The notes: a model not told the origin generated them from the letters alone. DNA of 64,000 bases from Flaviaestuariibacter sp. (GCA_025963645.1 JAOQAI010000004.1:1-64000); one strand, 5' to 3'. Positions 23,755 to 31,577 are shown, counted from the first letter of the stretch. Numbers and translations: made by a program.

Positions 23755-25797
23755 ATGAGTTATCCTTACCAGGTACGTTCGAAAGAAGAATATGAAGAGG
23801 CGTACAAAAGAAGCATCGAAGACCCTGAGGGGTTTTGGGCGAATGTGGCGCAGCATTTTGTTTGGAAGAAGCCGTGGACAAAAGTGCTGGAGTGGAACTT
23901 TAAGGAACCGTCTGTAAAATGGTTCGATGGCGCTACACTTAATATCACAGAGAATTGCATTGATAGGCACCTGGCTACCCTTGGCGAAAAGCCCGCAATC
24001 ATCTGGGAGCCTAACCACCCCGAAGAGCGGGTGCGTACGGTAACTTACAATCGCCTCCACAAAAGGGTTTGCCAGTTTGCACAAGTACTGAAGAACAACG
24101 GCGTAAAGAAAGGCGACCGGGTTTGTATTTATATGGGCATGGTGCCTGAACTGGCCTATGCTGTTTTAGGCTGTGCCCGCATTGGCGCCATTCATTCCGT
24201 GATCTTTGGCGGCTTCTCGGCGCAAAGCATTGCCGACAGGCTGGAAGATGCCGGTGCTGAATACATTGTAACAGCTGATGGCGCTTATCGGGGCGAGAAG
24301 ATCATTCCCTTGAAAAGCGTGATCGATGATGCGCTGATCGGGAACAAAACAGTAAAGCGGGTGATCGTTTACACCCGCACCCGTACGCCGGTGTCGATGA
24401 TCAAAGGCCGCGATGTGTGGTGGGAGGATGAAATGGAAAGGGTGGAGGAACAAGCCCCCTCCGGCTCCCCCGGTGGGGGAGAGGTCCAAGCACATGGCCA
24501 GCCAAGCGAAGAGTCTGCTACTGATTTGAACACGTCGCAAAGCAGGCCGGGTGCGGCAGCAAAGTCTCCCCACCGGGGAGATTTAGAGGGGCTAGCTGTA
24601 GAAATGTCTGCCGAAGACCCACTGTTCATCCTATATACTTCCGGCTCCACCGGCAAGCCAAAAGGCGTGGTGCATAGCTGCGGTGGCTATATGGTGTGGA
24701 CAGCTTATACTTTCGTGAATGTATTTCAATACCAGCCGGGTGATGTGCATTTTTGTACGGCCGACATTGGCTGGATCACCGGGCATAGTTATATTATTTA
24801 TGGACCATTGGCTGCGGGTGCTACCTCGGTAATGTTTGAAGGGGTTCCCACCTATCCAGATGCCGGACGATTGTGGGATATTGTCGATAAGCACAAGGTC
24901 AACATTCTTTATACAGCGCCTACAGCTATTCGTTCCCTGATGGGATTTGGACTAGCGCCGTTGGAAGGCAAAGACTTGTCGTCACTGAAAATATTAGGCA
25001 CTGTTGGTGAGCCGATCAATGAAGAAGCCTGGCACTGGTATGATGAGCACATTGGCAAGAAGAAGTGCCCGATTGTAGATACCTGGTGGCAAACTGAAAA
25101 TGGTGGTGTACTCATTTCAAATATGGCTGGAATAACACCATCCAAACCAAGCTTTGCCACCCTGCCGATGCCGGGTGTGCAACCCATACTGGTAGATGAA
25201 GCCGGCGTTGAGATTTTAGGGAACCCTGCTGCAGGCAATCTTTGCATCAAAGCACCATGGCCGTCTATCATCCGCACCACGTATGGCGATCATGAGCGAT
25301 GCCGCCAGGCATATTTCTCAACCTATGAAAACCTATATTTTACTGGTGATGGTGCTCTCAGAGATGAAGATGGAAATTACCGCATCACCGGGCGGGTAGA
25401 TGATGTGCTGAATGTGAGTGGTCATCGCATTGGAACAGCGGAAGTAGAGAACGCTATCAATATGCACAGCGCTGTGGTGGAGAGTGCGGTCGTGGGTTAT
25501 CCGCATGATATAAAAGGCCAAGGCATTTATGCCTTTGTGATCTGCCCGGAGCTGCATGGCGGTGAAGAAGCGACACGACTGAACATCATTCAAACGGTAG
25601 CCCGGATCATTGGACCGATTGCCAAGCCGGATAAGATACAGTTTGTAAGCGGCTTGCCAAAGACCCGCAGTGGTAAGATCATGCGACGGATATTGCGGAA
25701 GATTGCAGAAGGGGAAACGAGTGCTTTTGGTGACACGTCGACGCTACTCGACCCGTCTGTAGTTGAAGAAATTGCGAAAGGGAGGACTTTACCCTAA
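23755..25797 (+). CDS. acs: Acetyl-CoA synthetase with an in-frame repeat-derived insertion
   Basis: 680 residues against about 650 for typical Acs. Converts acetate, ATP and CoA to acetyl-CoA and AMP. Motifs: P-loop YTSGSTGKPKGV, WWQTENGG, the adenylate-binding YFTGDGA...DGNYRITGRVDDV, and the C-terminal regulatory Lys in PKTRSGKIMRR. Between WWEDEMERVEEQ and SAEDPLFILYTSGSTG, where homologues have a short loop, there are about 45 extra residues rich in Gly, Pro and Ser. They are encoded by a palindromic element (24453-24592) that keeps the frame. The loop is at the surface before the P-loop, so activity may survive. The last codons (RTLP) run into another C-rich repeat. It follows dabB by 40 bp. 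Confidence 0.93.
   Translation: MSYPYQVRSKEEYEEAYKRSIEDPEGFWANVAQHFVWKKPWTKVLEWNFKEPSVKWFDGATLNITENCIDRHLATLGEKPAIIWEPNHPEERVRTVTYNRLHKRVCQFAQVLKNNGVKKGDRVCIYMGMVPELAYAVLGCARIGAIHSVIFGGFSAQSIADRLEDAGAEYIVTADGAYRGEKIIPLKSVIDDALIGNKTVKRVIVYTRTRTPVSMIKGRDVWWEDEMERVEEQAPSGSPGGGEVQAHGQPSEESATDLNTSQSRPGAAAKSPHRGDLEGLAVEMSAEDPLFILYTSGSTGKPKGVVHSCGGYMVWTAYTFVNVFQYQPGDVHFCTADIGWITGHSYIIYGPLAAGATSVMFEGVPTYPDAGRLWDIVDKHKVNILYTAPTAIRSLMGFGLAPLEGKDLSSLKILGTVGEPINEEAWHWYDEHIGKKKCPIVDTWWQTENGGVLISNMAGITPSKPSFATLPMPGVQPILVDEAGVEILGNPAAGNLCIKAPWPSIIRTTYGDHERCRQAYFSTYENLYFTGDGALRDEDGNYRITGRVDDVLNVSGHRIGTAEVENAINMHSAVVESAVVGYPHDIKGQGIYAFVICPELHGGEEATRLNIIQTVARIIGPIAKPDKIQFVSGLPKTRSGKIMRRILRKIAEGETSAFGDTSTLLDPSVVEEIAKGRTLP
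24453..24592. repeat. MITE-like palindromic element inserted in frame within acs
   Basis: About 140 bp with terminal inverted repeats of about 29 bp. The left end reads AGCCCCCTCCGGCTCCCCCG and the right end, reverse-complemented, AGCCCCTCTAAATCTCCCCG; both continue GTGGGGAGA-like. The inner palindromes CTCCCCCGGTGGGGGAG and CTCCCCACCGGGGAG could each fold. The roughly 80 bp centre (24483-24563) carries no other signal. It adds about 45 codons to acs without a stop. Confidence 0.75.
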
Positions 25798-25967
25798 CCC
25801 CCTCCTCGCAGGAGGGAACTGCCGTCGCAGAGCCCTCGCTACTACAACCGGTATTATAATAATGACAGCCCTCAATACAAAAGTTAGTGCGGGTTTTAAG
25901 ATATAGTCAAATAAGTTGGCCTATGTGCGTGGAAGCTCCTCTCCTTCGGGAGAGGCGGGGGTGAGGT
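25790..25967. repeat. C-rich palindromic element after acs
   Basis: The left part CCCTAACCCCCTCCTCGCAG (with hairpin CCCTCCTCGCAGGAGGG) and the right part CCTCTCCTTCGGGAGAGGCG followed by GGGGTGAGGTT are roughly complementary at their outer ends (CCTAACCCCC/GGGGGTGAGG). The size and layout resemble the acs insertion, so both may belong to one family. The acs stop codon lies in its left end and the L,D-transpeptidase stop abuts its right end, so it may also terminate both convergent genes. Confidence 0.5.
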
Positions 25968-26546
25968 TTATCTCTTGATTGTTACCAACGTACCCGTTGG
26001 CACATAACTATACAACTCCACCATATCGCTATTTTTTAGCGAGATACAGCCATTGGTCCAGTTGCTATAACGGTCGATCATGTATTCATCCCGCGGCCAA
26101 GTGCCATGAATGCCGACACCGCCTCCAGGTGTTGCTGTCCTGGGAACAGCCCCGCGGCTTTTCAATTCATTAAACCGAGCAATGCTTTCCTGGGTCGGGT
26201 AATCAAGTCCCATATACCGGCTCCATTTTTCATGCGGTCGTTTATTTACTATTCGAAAGGAGCCTTCCGGGGTCAAACGGTCGCCTTCCATCTTTTTATT
26301 TTCCAGTGAATTACTACCAAACACTACCGGGTAGGTAGCATACCAGCCTTCTGAATCAAAAACCTGTAGTTCGTAATTAGACTTATCTACCACGATGCGA
26401 ACCGTACCGACGGGTTTTGAAAAAGCTACTTTGTTTATCGCTGCTGCTTTTTTTACAGTTGTCTTGACCGAAGAAAAATTCAAGTTATGGTTAGACATCA
26501 GCGTAGAGCCGGCTAATAAAAAAGAGAGTAAAACGGCGGTTTTCAT
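25968..26546 (-). CDS. L,D-transpeptidase (YkuD family), secreted
   Basis: 192 residues with an N-terminal signal segment (MKTAVLLSFLLAGSTLMS). The YkuD domain covers about residues 47-192: TVRIVVDKSNYELQVFD, then TPEGSFRIVNK, His147 in GVGIHGTWPRD, and the catalytic Cys167 in SNWTNGCISLKNSD. Such enzymes form 3-3 cross-links in peptidoglycan or attach proteins to it, and act in the periplasm. The motif is the usual HGT...S/T-x-GCISL form. The gene is convergent with acs and its stop abuts a palindromic element. It has no partner genes on its strand nearby, so it is probably monocistronic. Confidence 0.9.
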   Translation of the reverse strand: MKTAVLLSFLLAGSTLMSNHNLNFSSVKTTVKKAAAINKVAFSKPVGTVRIVVDKSNYELQVFDSEGWYATYPVVFGSNSLENKKMEGDRLTPEGSFRIVNKRPHEKWSRYMGLDYPTQESIARFNELKSRGAVPRTATPGGGVGIHGTWPRDEYMIDRYSNWTNGCISLKNSDMVELYSYVPTGTLVTIKR

Positions 26547-26642
26547 ATTTCAAAAGCGGTTTAGCAATGACTTTTCTGTAACGGCTAGGGGTATAAAAAT
26601 AGTATTTGGGGCTACATATTTTTCCAGAAACGCCTAAAAGCA

Positions 26643-26676
26643 AAAACCCTGCTGAAATAGTAACAGCAGGGTTTTG
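26643..26676 (-). terminator. Intrinsic terminator of the sigma/anti-sigma/barrel unit
   Basis: On the minus strand AAAACCCTGCTG pairs with CAGCAGGGTTTT around a 10-base loop and continues into T's, 20 bp after the stop of the beta-barrel gene. Confidence 0.75.
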
Positions 26677-26695
26677 TTGGCAAAATATTTTGAGT

Positions 26696-27541
26696 TTACC
26701 AGCGGCTCAGGCGAATGCCTACGTTGTATGGGCGCTGGTCTAAACCTTTTTCCCACATACTTCCTAGACCGTGCGAACCGTAGAGGCGAATCGGTCCGAG
26801 ACTTAGTTCAGCAATGGCAGATGTCTTCCATTTTTCCAGTCCCAGGTTGCCACGGGTTTTGTCCTTATCATCGCCGGTTTTTATTTTTTGACGCGCAGAG
26901 TAAAGATAGCCGGCACTAATGCCTGCACTGAAACCAAAACCACGGTTGCGTCCCGGTGTGAAATTGAAGTTCAGCATCATCGGAACGGTTATATAATCCG
27001 CAGCCAGTTTGTTCTTTTTTTCATTAACGTTTCCGGTTTCTAAAAAGATCTGAGTGGGTGATTTAGAGATCCGTACATTTTCATTATCAAAATGATAGTT
27101 GTTCAGCTCTAAACCAAATCCATACTTGAGGTTCACTACATGCTTCACCAGGTTCAGGCGTTGCATAAAGAACCAGATGTTAACGTTAACCGATTTGCCG
27201 GTGCGGAGGCTTAGCGCTTCTTTACTTAATCCCGGTGCAAAAGCTTGCGCTTCTGGAGAACTCATAGACGTATGATCATCTACATTGGAGAAGCCAAAAT
27301 CCATGATACCCCAGTTAGTGCTTAGGTTGGATTTTGGGCGGCGGGTGCGGGTATTAGACAACGTTATATTGCGGTTTTTTGATCCGTCGCCCTTCCGAAC
27401 GATTACCATCCCACCGATACGAATCGTATCTGTATTAGAAGCCTTGGTGGTGTCAGTGCGGGAAGTGCTGGTAGAGTCGGTCTGCGCAAAGGCGGTCATG
27501 GTTAACCCGGTTGCAGCGAGTGCAAGTAAAATGCGTTTCAT
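26696..27541 (-). CDS. Outer-membrane beta-barrel protein (PorT-like)
   Basis: 281 residues with signal peptide MKRILLALAATGLTMTAFA, then a Ser/Thr/Asp-rich linker (about 20-45). The rest alternates strands with aromatic girdle residues (VNIWFFMQRLNLVKHVVNLKYGFGLELNNYHF, YITVPMMLNFNF, GFGFSAGISAGYLYSARQK) and ends in a strand finishing with Trp (VGIRLSRW), as outer-membrane barrels do. This matches the PorT/beta-barrel group of Bacteroidota. It is the last gene of a three-gene unit with an ECF sigma factor and its anti-sigma-like partner, 18 bp after the latter, so it may be the envelope component the sigma pathway monitors or controls. That link is inference from position. Confidence 0.8.
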   Translation of the reverse strand: MKRILLALAATGLTMTAFAQTDSTSTSRTDTTKASNTDTIRIGGMVIVRKGDGSKNRNITLSNTRTRRPKSNLSTNWGIMDFGFSNVDDHTSMSSPEAQAFAPGLSKEALSLRTGKSVNVNIWFFMQRLNLVKHVVNLKYGFGLELNNYHFDNENVRISKSPTQIFLETGNVNEKKNKLAADYITVPMMLNFNFTPGRNRGFGFSAGISAGYLYSARQKIKTGDDKDKTRGNLGLEKWKTSAIAELSLGPIRLYGSHGLGSMWEKGLDQRPYNVGIRLSRW

Positions 27542-27559
27542 ACAATTTTTTTAAAGAAG

Positions 27560-28633
27560 TTATTTTAAAGAGATGGCCAAGGCGCCTACCAGCAAACGGT
27601 CATCTTCATCAGTGGCTTTAATGCCGGTGCGGCGTTCAATGAACCGGGTGGCTTTGCGCAATAGCCCTCTAACCGATCCTTGTTCCTTGTCATCTTTGGT
27701 TTCCATACTGCTGGCAAAGCTAGGTTCTGTCTTCGCTGCTGTATGATTAGTGTACGAAGGAACATCAGCTGGTGTTACAGTCCCTGTGTTAAAAGTTTGT
27801 TGGGCCGACGGCTCGCCTACGGAAGTATTCCGGGATTGTAGTCGGGCTGTAATAACCTCTTCCGGAATACGATCGAGGTGAGACGGTGGTGTGATGCCTG
27901 CTATTTGCTGATCGGTAACCTTTAGCGTATTCATACGCACATGCTTTGTAGTAGCAGGCGTAGTGTTCTTGCGGGAAGTAGTCTTTGCAACTACCGGACC
28001 TGTGCCCGATTCATTTGTAGTTTGCGCTGGTTCTTTTTCGGTTGCAAGGGTAACAGAAGGTTCAACGGCAGTGATGACTGGTACTTTTGTTTCCAGGACA
28101 TTCGCTACAACCGGGGTATCGTTTGCTGCCTTATTACCGTTCAAAAAGAAGCTTCCGATACCTAATACAATGATGACAGCTGCTGCCACACGTAACCAGA
28201 TCAATGGGCGCTTGCTGTCTTCTTTGCGAAGCAATTCTTTTTTATAAGGATAAACAATAGCATCCGCGGGGGAAAGCTTTGTTTGAAGCAAGGCATCGTG
28301 CTGCGCCTTGTAAGCCGCATTGCGGGCTAATTCCAGCTCTACCTGCTTTTGTTGGTAAGCCGGCAATTCCCCATCTATATAAAGTAAAAGGGATTCATCA
28401 ATAACCGATAGTTCCATCTTATCTGCCAGCAAGCTTTCTTTATCCAGAAAAGAAATATCGGCTGTTTCCAGCGTTGTGCCTTGCAGCAAATCCAACTCTT
28501 CGCCCAGGTCCGGATGAAGCATGGCAAACGCTTCTACCGCCCTGCGATCCTCTCCCGACAGTTCATTGTCGATATACAGAAGAAAATATTCTTCGTAATT
28601 GGAGCGGGTGATATGTAAGGAATTAGATGACAT
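27560..28633 (-). CDS. Anti-sigma-like membrane protein with duplicated N-terminal module
   Basis: 357 residues. Two similar modules open the protein: YEEYFLLYIDNELSGEDRRA (about 13-50) and DESLLLYIDGELPAYQQKQV (about 79-113). Each has the short-helix-plus-acidic-helix layout of anti-sigma domains but lacks zinc ligands. A membrane helix lies at about 144-164 (LIWLRVAAAVIIVLGIGSFF). The periplasmic part is Thr/Pro/Ser-rich and disordered, ending with an amphipathic segment (GLLRKATRFIERRTGIKA). Its start overlaps the end of the sigma factor gene by 11 bp, the classical arrangement for a sigma/anti-sigma pair. Binding to the sigma factor is inferred from these features. Confidence 0.72.
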   Translation of the reverse strand: MSSNSLHITRSNYEEYFLLYIDNELSGEDRRAVEAFAMLHPDLGEELDLLQGTTLETADISFLDKESLLADKMELSVIDESLLLYIDGELPAYQQKQVELELARNAAYKAQHDALLQTKLSPADAIVYPYKKELLRKEDSKRPLIWLRVAAAVIIVLGIGSFFLNGNKAANDTPVVANVLETKVPVITAVEPSVTLATEKEPAQTTNESGTGPVVAKTTSRKNTTPATTKHVRMNTLKVTDQQIAGITPPSHLDRIPEEVITARLQSRNTSVGEPSAQQTFNTGTVTPADVPSYTNHTAAKTEPSFASSMETKDDKEQGSVRGLLRKATRFIERRTGIKATDEDDRLLVGALAISLK

Positions 28634-29108
28634 TTTCGATTTTTACAAGGTACTGTTTCAACTGTAGGCGGGCACGGTGCAGGTAAACTTTCACCTGGCT
28701 GCTGTTCAGCCCGGTGATCTCACCTATTTCTTCATAACTATAGCCTTCATAATCTTTCAGCATTACCAAAGACCGTTGCGTTTCGCTCAGGCGGCTCAGG
28801 GCTTCTTCCAAAACCGCTTTTGCATTGTGAATCGGCTTGTTGACCACTTTTGCGTTAGCGTCAAATTCTTCTGTCAGATAGATCCGCTTCACCTTACGAA
28901 TATGATCGATCATGCAATTGTAGGCAATCGTGAACAAATAGGATTTGCTTTTCTCGGCTTCCACTTCTGCCCGGTTGCGCCACAATTTCTCGTAAGCCGT
29001 CTGCACCACGTCACGGGCATCTTCTTCGTGCCGCAGGTTTTTAACGATGAATCGATAAACCCCATCAGCATGTGTAGTTACGCAGTAATTGTATTCTTTG
29101 TCGGTCAT
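28623..29108 (-). CDS. ECF-type RNA polymerase sigma factor
   Basis: 161 residues from the ATG at 29108 (MTDKEYNYC); an upstream start at 29159 would add 17 residues that do not fit the family. Region 2 is at about 10-70 (FIVKNLRHEEDARDVVQTAYEKLWRN, then SYLFTIAYNCMIDHIRK). Region 4 is at about 100-155 (LSETQRSLVMLKDYEGYSYEEIGEITG, with LNSSQVKVYLHRARLQL as the DNA-binding helix-turn-helix). It is the first gene of an operon with the anti-sigma-like protein and an outer-membrane barrel. ECF factors of this kind in Bacteroidota respond to envelope conditions. Confidence 0.92.
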   Translation of the reverse strand: MTDKEYNYCVTTHADGVYRFIVKNLRHEEDARDVVQTAYEKLWRNRAEVEAEKSKSYLFTIAYNCMIDHIRKVKRIYLTEEFDANAKVVNKPIHNAKAVLEEALSRLSETQRSLVMLKDYEGYSYEEIGEITGLNSSQVKVYLHRARLQLKQYLVKIENVI

Positions 29109-29259
29109 GGTCTCAATGCAATTGGCTTTCTCACCTGCTTTACGAAACAGGGCAACCAAAAGTTACAGCAAATAGAATTTTTTTTCGCAGGAATGAGTAG
29201 GCTACAGCGTACTAGCTGTAAAATTAACCGAATGGATTGGTTCTAAAGATGATTTCGCC

Positions 29260-29469
29260 TTAGTAAAGAGAGACGGTTGAAATGAACTGGTGCGAGATGG
29301 ATTCCCAAAGTGGTTCTATGTTATTTGCAGGCAACTCCTTGCGGCAGCTATACTCTTCCTCACAATCGGCTTTGGCAGCAAAGCTTTTCTTCACAGAAAA
29401 AAGGGCTACAAAAAGAACAAGGCCGCAGCCAAGTGTCCATAGGAGGCTTTTTGTAAGAAGCTTTTTCAT
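29260..29469 (-). CDS. Small exported or membrane protein, unknown
   Basis: 69 residues starting MKKLLTKSLLWTLGCGLVLF, a basic N-terminus followed by a hydrophobic segment to about residue 32 (ALFSVKKSFAA), which could be a signal peptide with cleavage after FAA. The mature part would be about 37 residues with two cysteines (ADCEEEYSCRKEL) that could form a disulphide. No family recognised. It is upstream of the sigma factor on the same strand but 150 bp away, so a separate transcript is possible. The start and the signal-like N-terminus make a real gene likely. Confidence 0.5.
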   Translation of the reverse strand: MKKLLTKSLLWTLGCGLVLFVALFSVKKSFAAKADCEEEYSCRKELPANNIEPLWESISHQFISTVSLY

Positions 29470-29601
29470 GCGTTGGTTGGTTTAGATTGGTTAGACGAAA
29501 CTAAAGAAGTGGATGTTACAGATTTTGTAAAAAAGGTTTAACTGCGAATCGGACCACCCGGGTTGTTTTAGTACGGTAAAATCCTTTTACACATTTCTAT
29601 T

Positions 29602-29630
29602 AGCCGCCCTGAAATGGGCGGCTTTTTTTT
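29602..29630 (+). terminator. Strong intrinsic terminator with no obvious upstream gene
   Basis: AGCCGCCC pairs with GGGCGGCT around TGAAAT and is followed by eight or nine T's on the plus strand. The closest plus-strand gene upstream (CDS or RNA) is not visible; the nearest upstream gene is on the minus strand. It may end an unannotated small RNA in 29470-29600. Confidence 0.8.
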
Positions 29631-29839
29631 GTCAAAATAGAGGGAGCAATCAAGACAGCTATGAAGCTCTGCCTTAATTACTAAGATTATATTTATAAAG
29701 GTGCTATCACAATTAAACCTATCTTCACAAGGTTAATTTGAGCCTTGCATCAGTAATCGCATTATTCTGCCAACCTGCATTTTAAGACCCTTACCTCTTG
29801 CCTCGTCTCAGATCTTTTTTATTTTTTTAATTATCAGTC

Positions 29840-30199
29840 ATGAACATTTATGTTTCAAACTTAAGCTTCAACATTCAGGATGAAGACTTAAAAGAATTTT
29901 TTACAGCGTACGGTGAAGTTTCTTCAGCCAAGGTAATTATGGACAAGATGACCAACCAGTCACGTGGTTTTGGTTTCGTAGAAATGTCGGATGATGCAGC
30001 TGCTAAAAAGGCAATCGCTGAATTAGACGGTGCTACCATTGACAACCGTGCTGTGAAAGTAATGGAAGCTAAACCAAGAGAAGATCGTCCTTCAGGCGGC
30101 GGCTACGGCGGCGGTGGCAATCGCGGTGGCGGTGGTTTCGGCGGCGGCAACCGTGGTGGCGGTAGCGGCGGCTACGGCGGCGGTGGCAACAGATACTAA
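29840..30199 (+). CDS. RRM-type RNA-binding protein with Gly-rich tail
   Basis: 119 residues. One RNA-recognition motif fills residues 1-80: RNP2 is IYVSNL and RNP1 is RGFGFVEM, with the other conserved positions (EDLKEFFTAYGEVSSAKVIMD, AIAELDGATIDNRAVKVMEA). Residues 87-119 are a Gly/Arg/Asn/Tyr repeat (GGGYGGGGNRGGGG and similar), which binds RNA weakly and promotes condensation. This layout is that of the cold-inducible RNA chaperones of cyanobacteria and Bacteroidota. There is about 200 bp of AT-rich leader between an orphan terminator and the start. An intrinsic terminator follows. Confidence 0.93.
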   Translation: MNIYVSNLSFNIQDEDLKEFFTAYGEVSSAKVIMDKMTNQSRGFGFVEMSDDAAAKKAIAELDGATIDNRAVKVMEAKPREDRPSGGGYGGGGNRGGGGFGGGNRGGGSGGYGGGGNRY

Positions 30200-30220
30200 T
30201 TACACTCCCGATTTTATTAT

Positions 30221-30249
30221 AAAGCCCTGGTTTTCCAGGGCTTTTTTTA
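30221..30249 (+). terminator. Intrinsic terminator of the RRM gene
   Basis: AAAGCCCTGG pairs with CCAGGGCTTT around a TTTT loop, followed by T's, about 20 bp after the stop. Confidence 0.85.
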
Positions 30250-30329
30250 TGCACTTATGTTAGTAGAATCTTGACTGCTGTTGTTGTGGCTTTCGGTTTA
30301 ACCTATTTTTGTTTTCAAACCATTCTGAC

Positions 30330-30815
30330 ATGAAAAAGATTTCCATTTTATTTTTGATTGCTACTTTTTTCCTGGGAATAATGCCAGCACAGGCGCAGTT
30401 AAAAGGTTTTAGCATTGGTCCTTATGTAGAAGGCGCTTTGCCTGTTGGTGATTTTGGAGATGCCTATAAATCAGGGATAGGAGCAGGGCTTGGCGCTGAT
30501 GTAAAAATTCCTTTTACAAAACTGGGCGTGACTGCGTCGGTGGGCTATATGCATTTTGAAGGAAAGGATGGCAATCCTATTAAGTTTAACGCAATCCCGA
30601 TCCGAGCGGGTTTGAAATACCGGTTTTCCTTGGTCTATGCGAAGTTGGAAGCAGGTGTTGCCAACATTACCGATGACGGTGGATCTGCGTTTATTATTTC
30701 CCCCGGGCTGGGCGTCCGCATTTTAGGATTGGATATACAAGCTAAATATGAGAGCTGGTCAAAAGACAAAGTTAGCAATGGCTTCGTTGGATTGAAGGCA
30801 AGCTATAACTTCTAA
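30330..30815 (+). CDS. Small outer-membrane beta-barrel protein
   Basis: 161 residues from the ATG at 30330 (MKKISILFLIATFFLGIMPAQA, a signal peptide cleaved before QLKG). Starts before this would only add residues ahead of the signal. The mature part is a series of Gly-rich strands (GFSIGPYVEGALPVGDFG, YKSGIGAGLGADVKIP, PIRAGLKYRFSLVYAKLEAGV, GLGVRILGLDIQAKYESW) ending GLKASYNF, with the C-terminal Phe characteristic of outer-membrane barrels. The pattern fits the OmpW/PorT-like eight-strand group. Monocistronic: it has its own terminator, and flanking genes are an RRM protein with its own terminator and a minus-strand small protein. Confidence 0.8.
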   Translation: MKKISILFLIATFFLGIMPAQAQLKGFSIGPYVEGALPVGDFGDAYKSGIGAGLGADVKIPFTKLGVTASVGYMHFEGKDGNPIKFNAIPIRAGLKYRFSLVYAKLEAGVANITDDGGSAFIISPGLGVRILGLDIQAKYESWSKDKVSNGFVGLKASYNF

Positions 30816-30835
30816 GGAAGATACTAATCAAATGA

Positions 30836-30864
30836 ATAGCCGGTGGTAGATGCTACCGGCTATT
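30836..30864 (+). terminator. Intrinsic terminator after the small barrel gene
   Basis: ATAGCCGGTGG and CTACCGGCTAT pair around a short loop and are followed by TTTTAT, 20 bp past the stop. Confidence 0.7.
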
Positions 30865-30918
30865 TTATGTTGACTATTGCAGTCCAGATTCTTAAATTCT
30901 TTCAGATGTATTATAGTA

Positions 30919-31077
30919 CTAACGTGCAAAAAACAGGTGAAGCAATTGAACCGAAAGAAAAACGGCTACGCTGGTTAACAGGAGACTCACCACGATTTTA
31001 AAACGTATTGACCGGTTCTTTGTAGCAAGGTGGTCCTCGAAAAAGTTGTCGAAGTAAAGTTTGATCGTATCTCTCAT
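30919..31077 (-). CDS. 52-residue single-pass membrane protein
   Basis: A complete short minus-strand frame runs from ATG at 31077 to TAG at 30919. The product begins MRDTIKLYFDNFFEDHLATK, then RSIRFKIVV, one membrane helix (VVSLLLTSVAVFLSVQLLHLFF, about 29-50) and a final AR. The amphipathic, acidic N-terminal half followed by a basic patch and a helix is a sensible protein, and it fills a 350 bp gap between a terminated plus-strand gene and the next plus-strand gene. No family known. N-in topology is predicted from the basic residues before the helix. Confidence 0.6.
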   Translation of the reverse strand: MRDTIKLYFDNFFEDHLATKNRSIRFKIVVSLLLTSVAVFLSVQLLHLFFAR

Positions 31078-31169
31078 GGTATAAGGGTATTCACGCAAAG
31101 ATAATTAATAATTCCACAACAGATTATTTATGTTTTTAATAGATGTATTGGCTACCTTTATGCCGATTC

Positions 31170-31571
31170 ATGTCAAACCTCCCTAAGACCATACTATGCG
31201 TGGATGATGATCCCGATGACCGGCAATTTATTTGCGATGCTATAAACCATGCAGCACCTGACTACAGTGTTATTGAGGCCCACAATGGTGTAGAAGCACT
31301 TCAGTATTTGGACAAGGCAAAAGCAAGTGCTGACCTCCCGTGCCTTATTGTTCTGGACATTAATATGCCGCTGATGGATGGCAAGCAAACGCTTTCAAGG
31401 ATCAAAGTGGACCCTCTGTTAGTGAATGTCCCTATAGTAATGTTTTCGACTTCCTCTAATCCTATGGATAAAGCGCTTTTTTTGCGAATGGGTGTGGAGT
31501 TGATCACCAAGCCCTCTGATATTACCCATTTAAATTTGGTTGTTCATAACCTGCTTGCCCATTGTGCCTAA
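31170..31571 (+). CDS. Stand-alone response regulator (CheY-like)
   Basis: 133 residues from the ATG at 31170 (MSNLPKTILCVDDDPDDRQ). An upstream start at 31143 is less likely. A single receiver domain and nothing else: acidic pair Asp12-Asp13, phosphoacceptor Asp63 in LIVLDINMPLMDG, Thr/Ser at VMFSTSSNP, Lys in ITKPSD. The VMFSTSSNPMDKALFLRMGVELITKP pattern is that of small regulators paired with hybrid or phytochrome kinases in Bacteroidota. No kinase is adjacent on the same strand, so its partner is elsewhere (a hybrid-kinase operon lies 24 kb downstream). It converges closely with the DUF1003 gene (6 bp between stops). Confidence 0.9.
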   Translation: MSNLPKTILCVDDDPDDRQFICDAINHAAPDYSVIEAHNGVEALQYLDKAKASADLPCLIVLDINMPLMDGKQTLSRIKVDPLLVNVPIVMFSTSSNPMDKALFLRMGVELITKPSDITHLNLVVHNLLAHCA

Positions 31572-31577
31572 TGAGGA

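Noticed and set aside
24166-24656. Minus-strand frames across the acs insertion
   Set aside because: The inverted repeat leaves the antisense strand open, but the frames are antisense to conserved Acs motifs on both sides.
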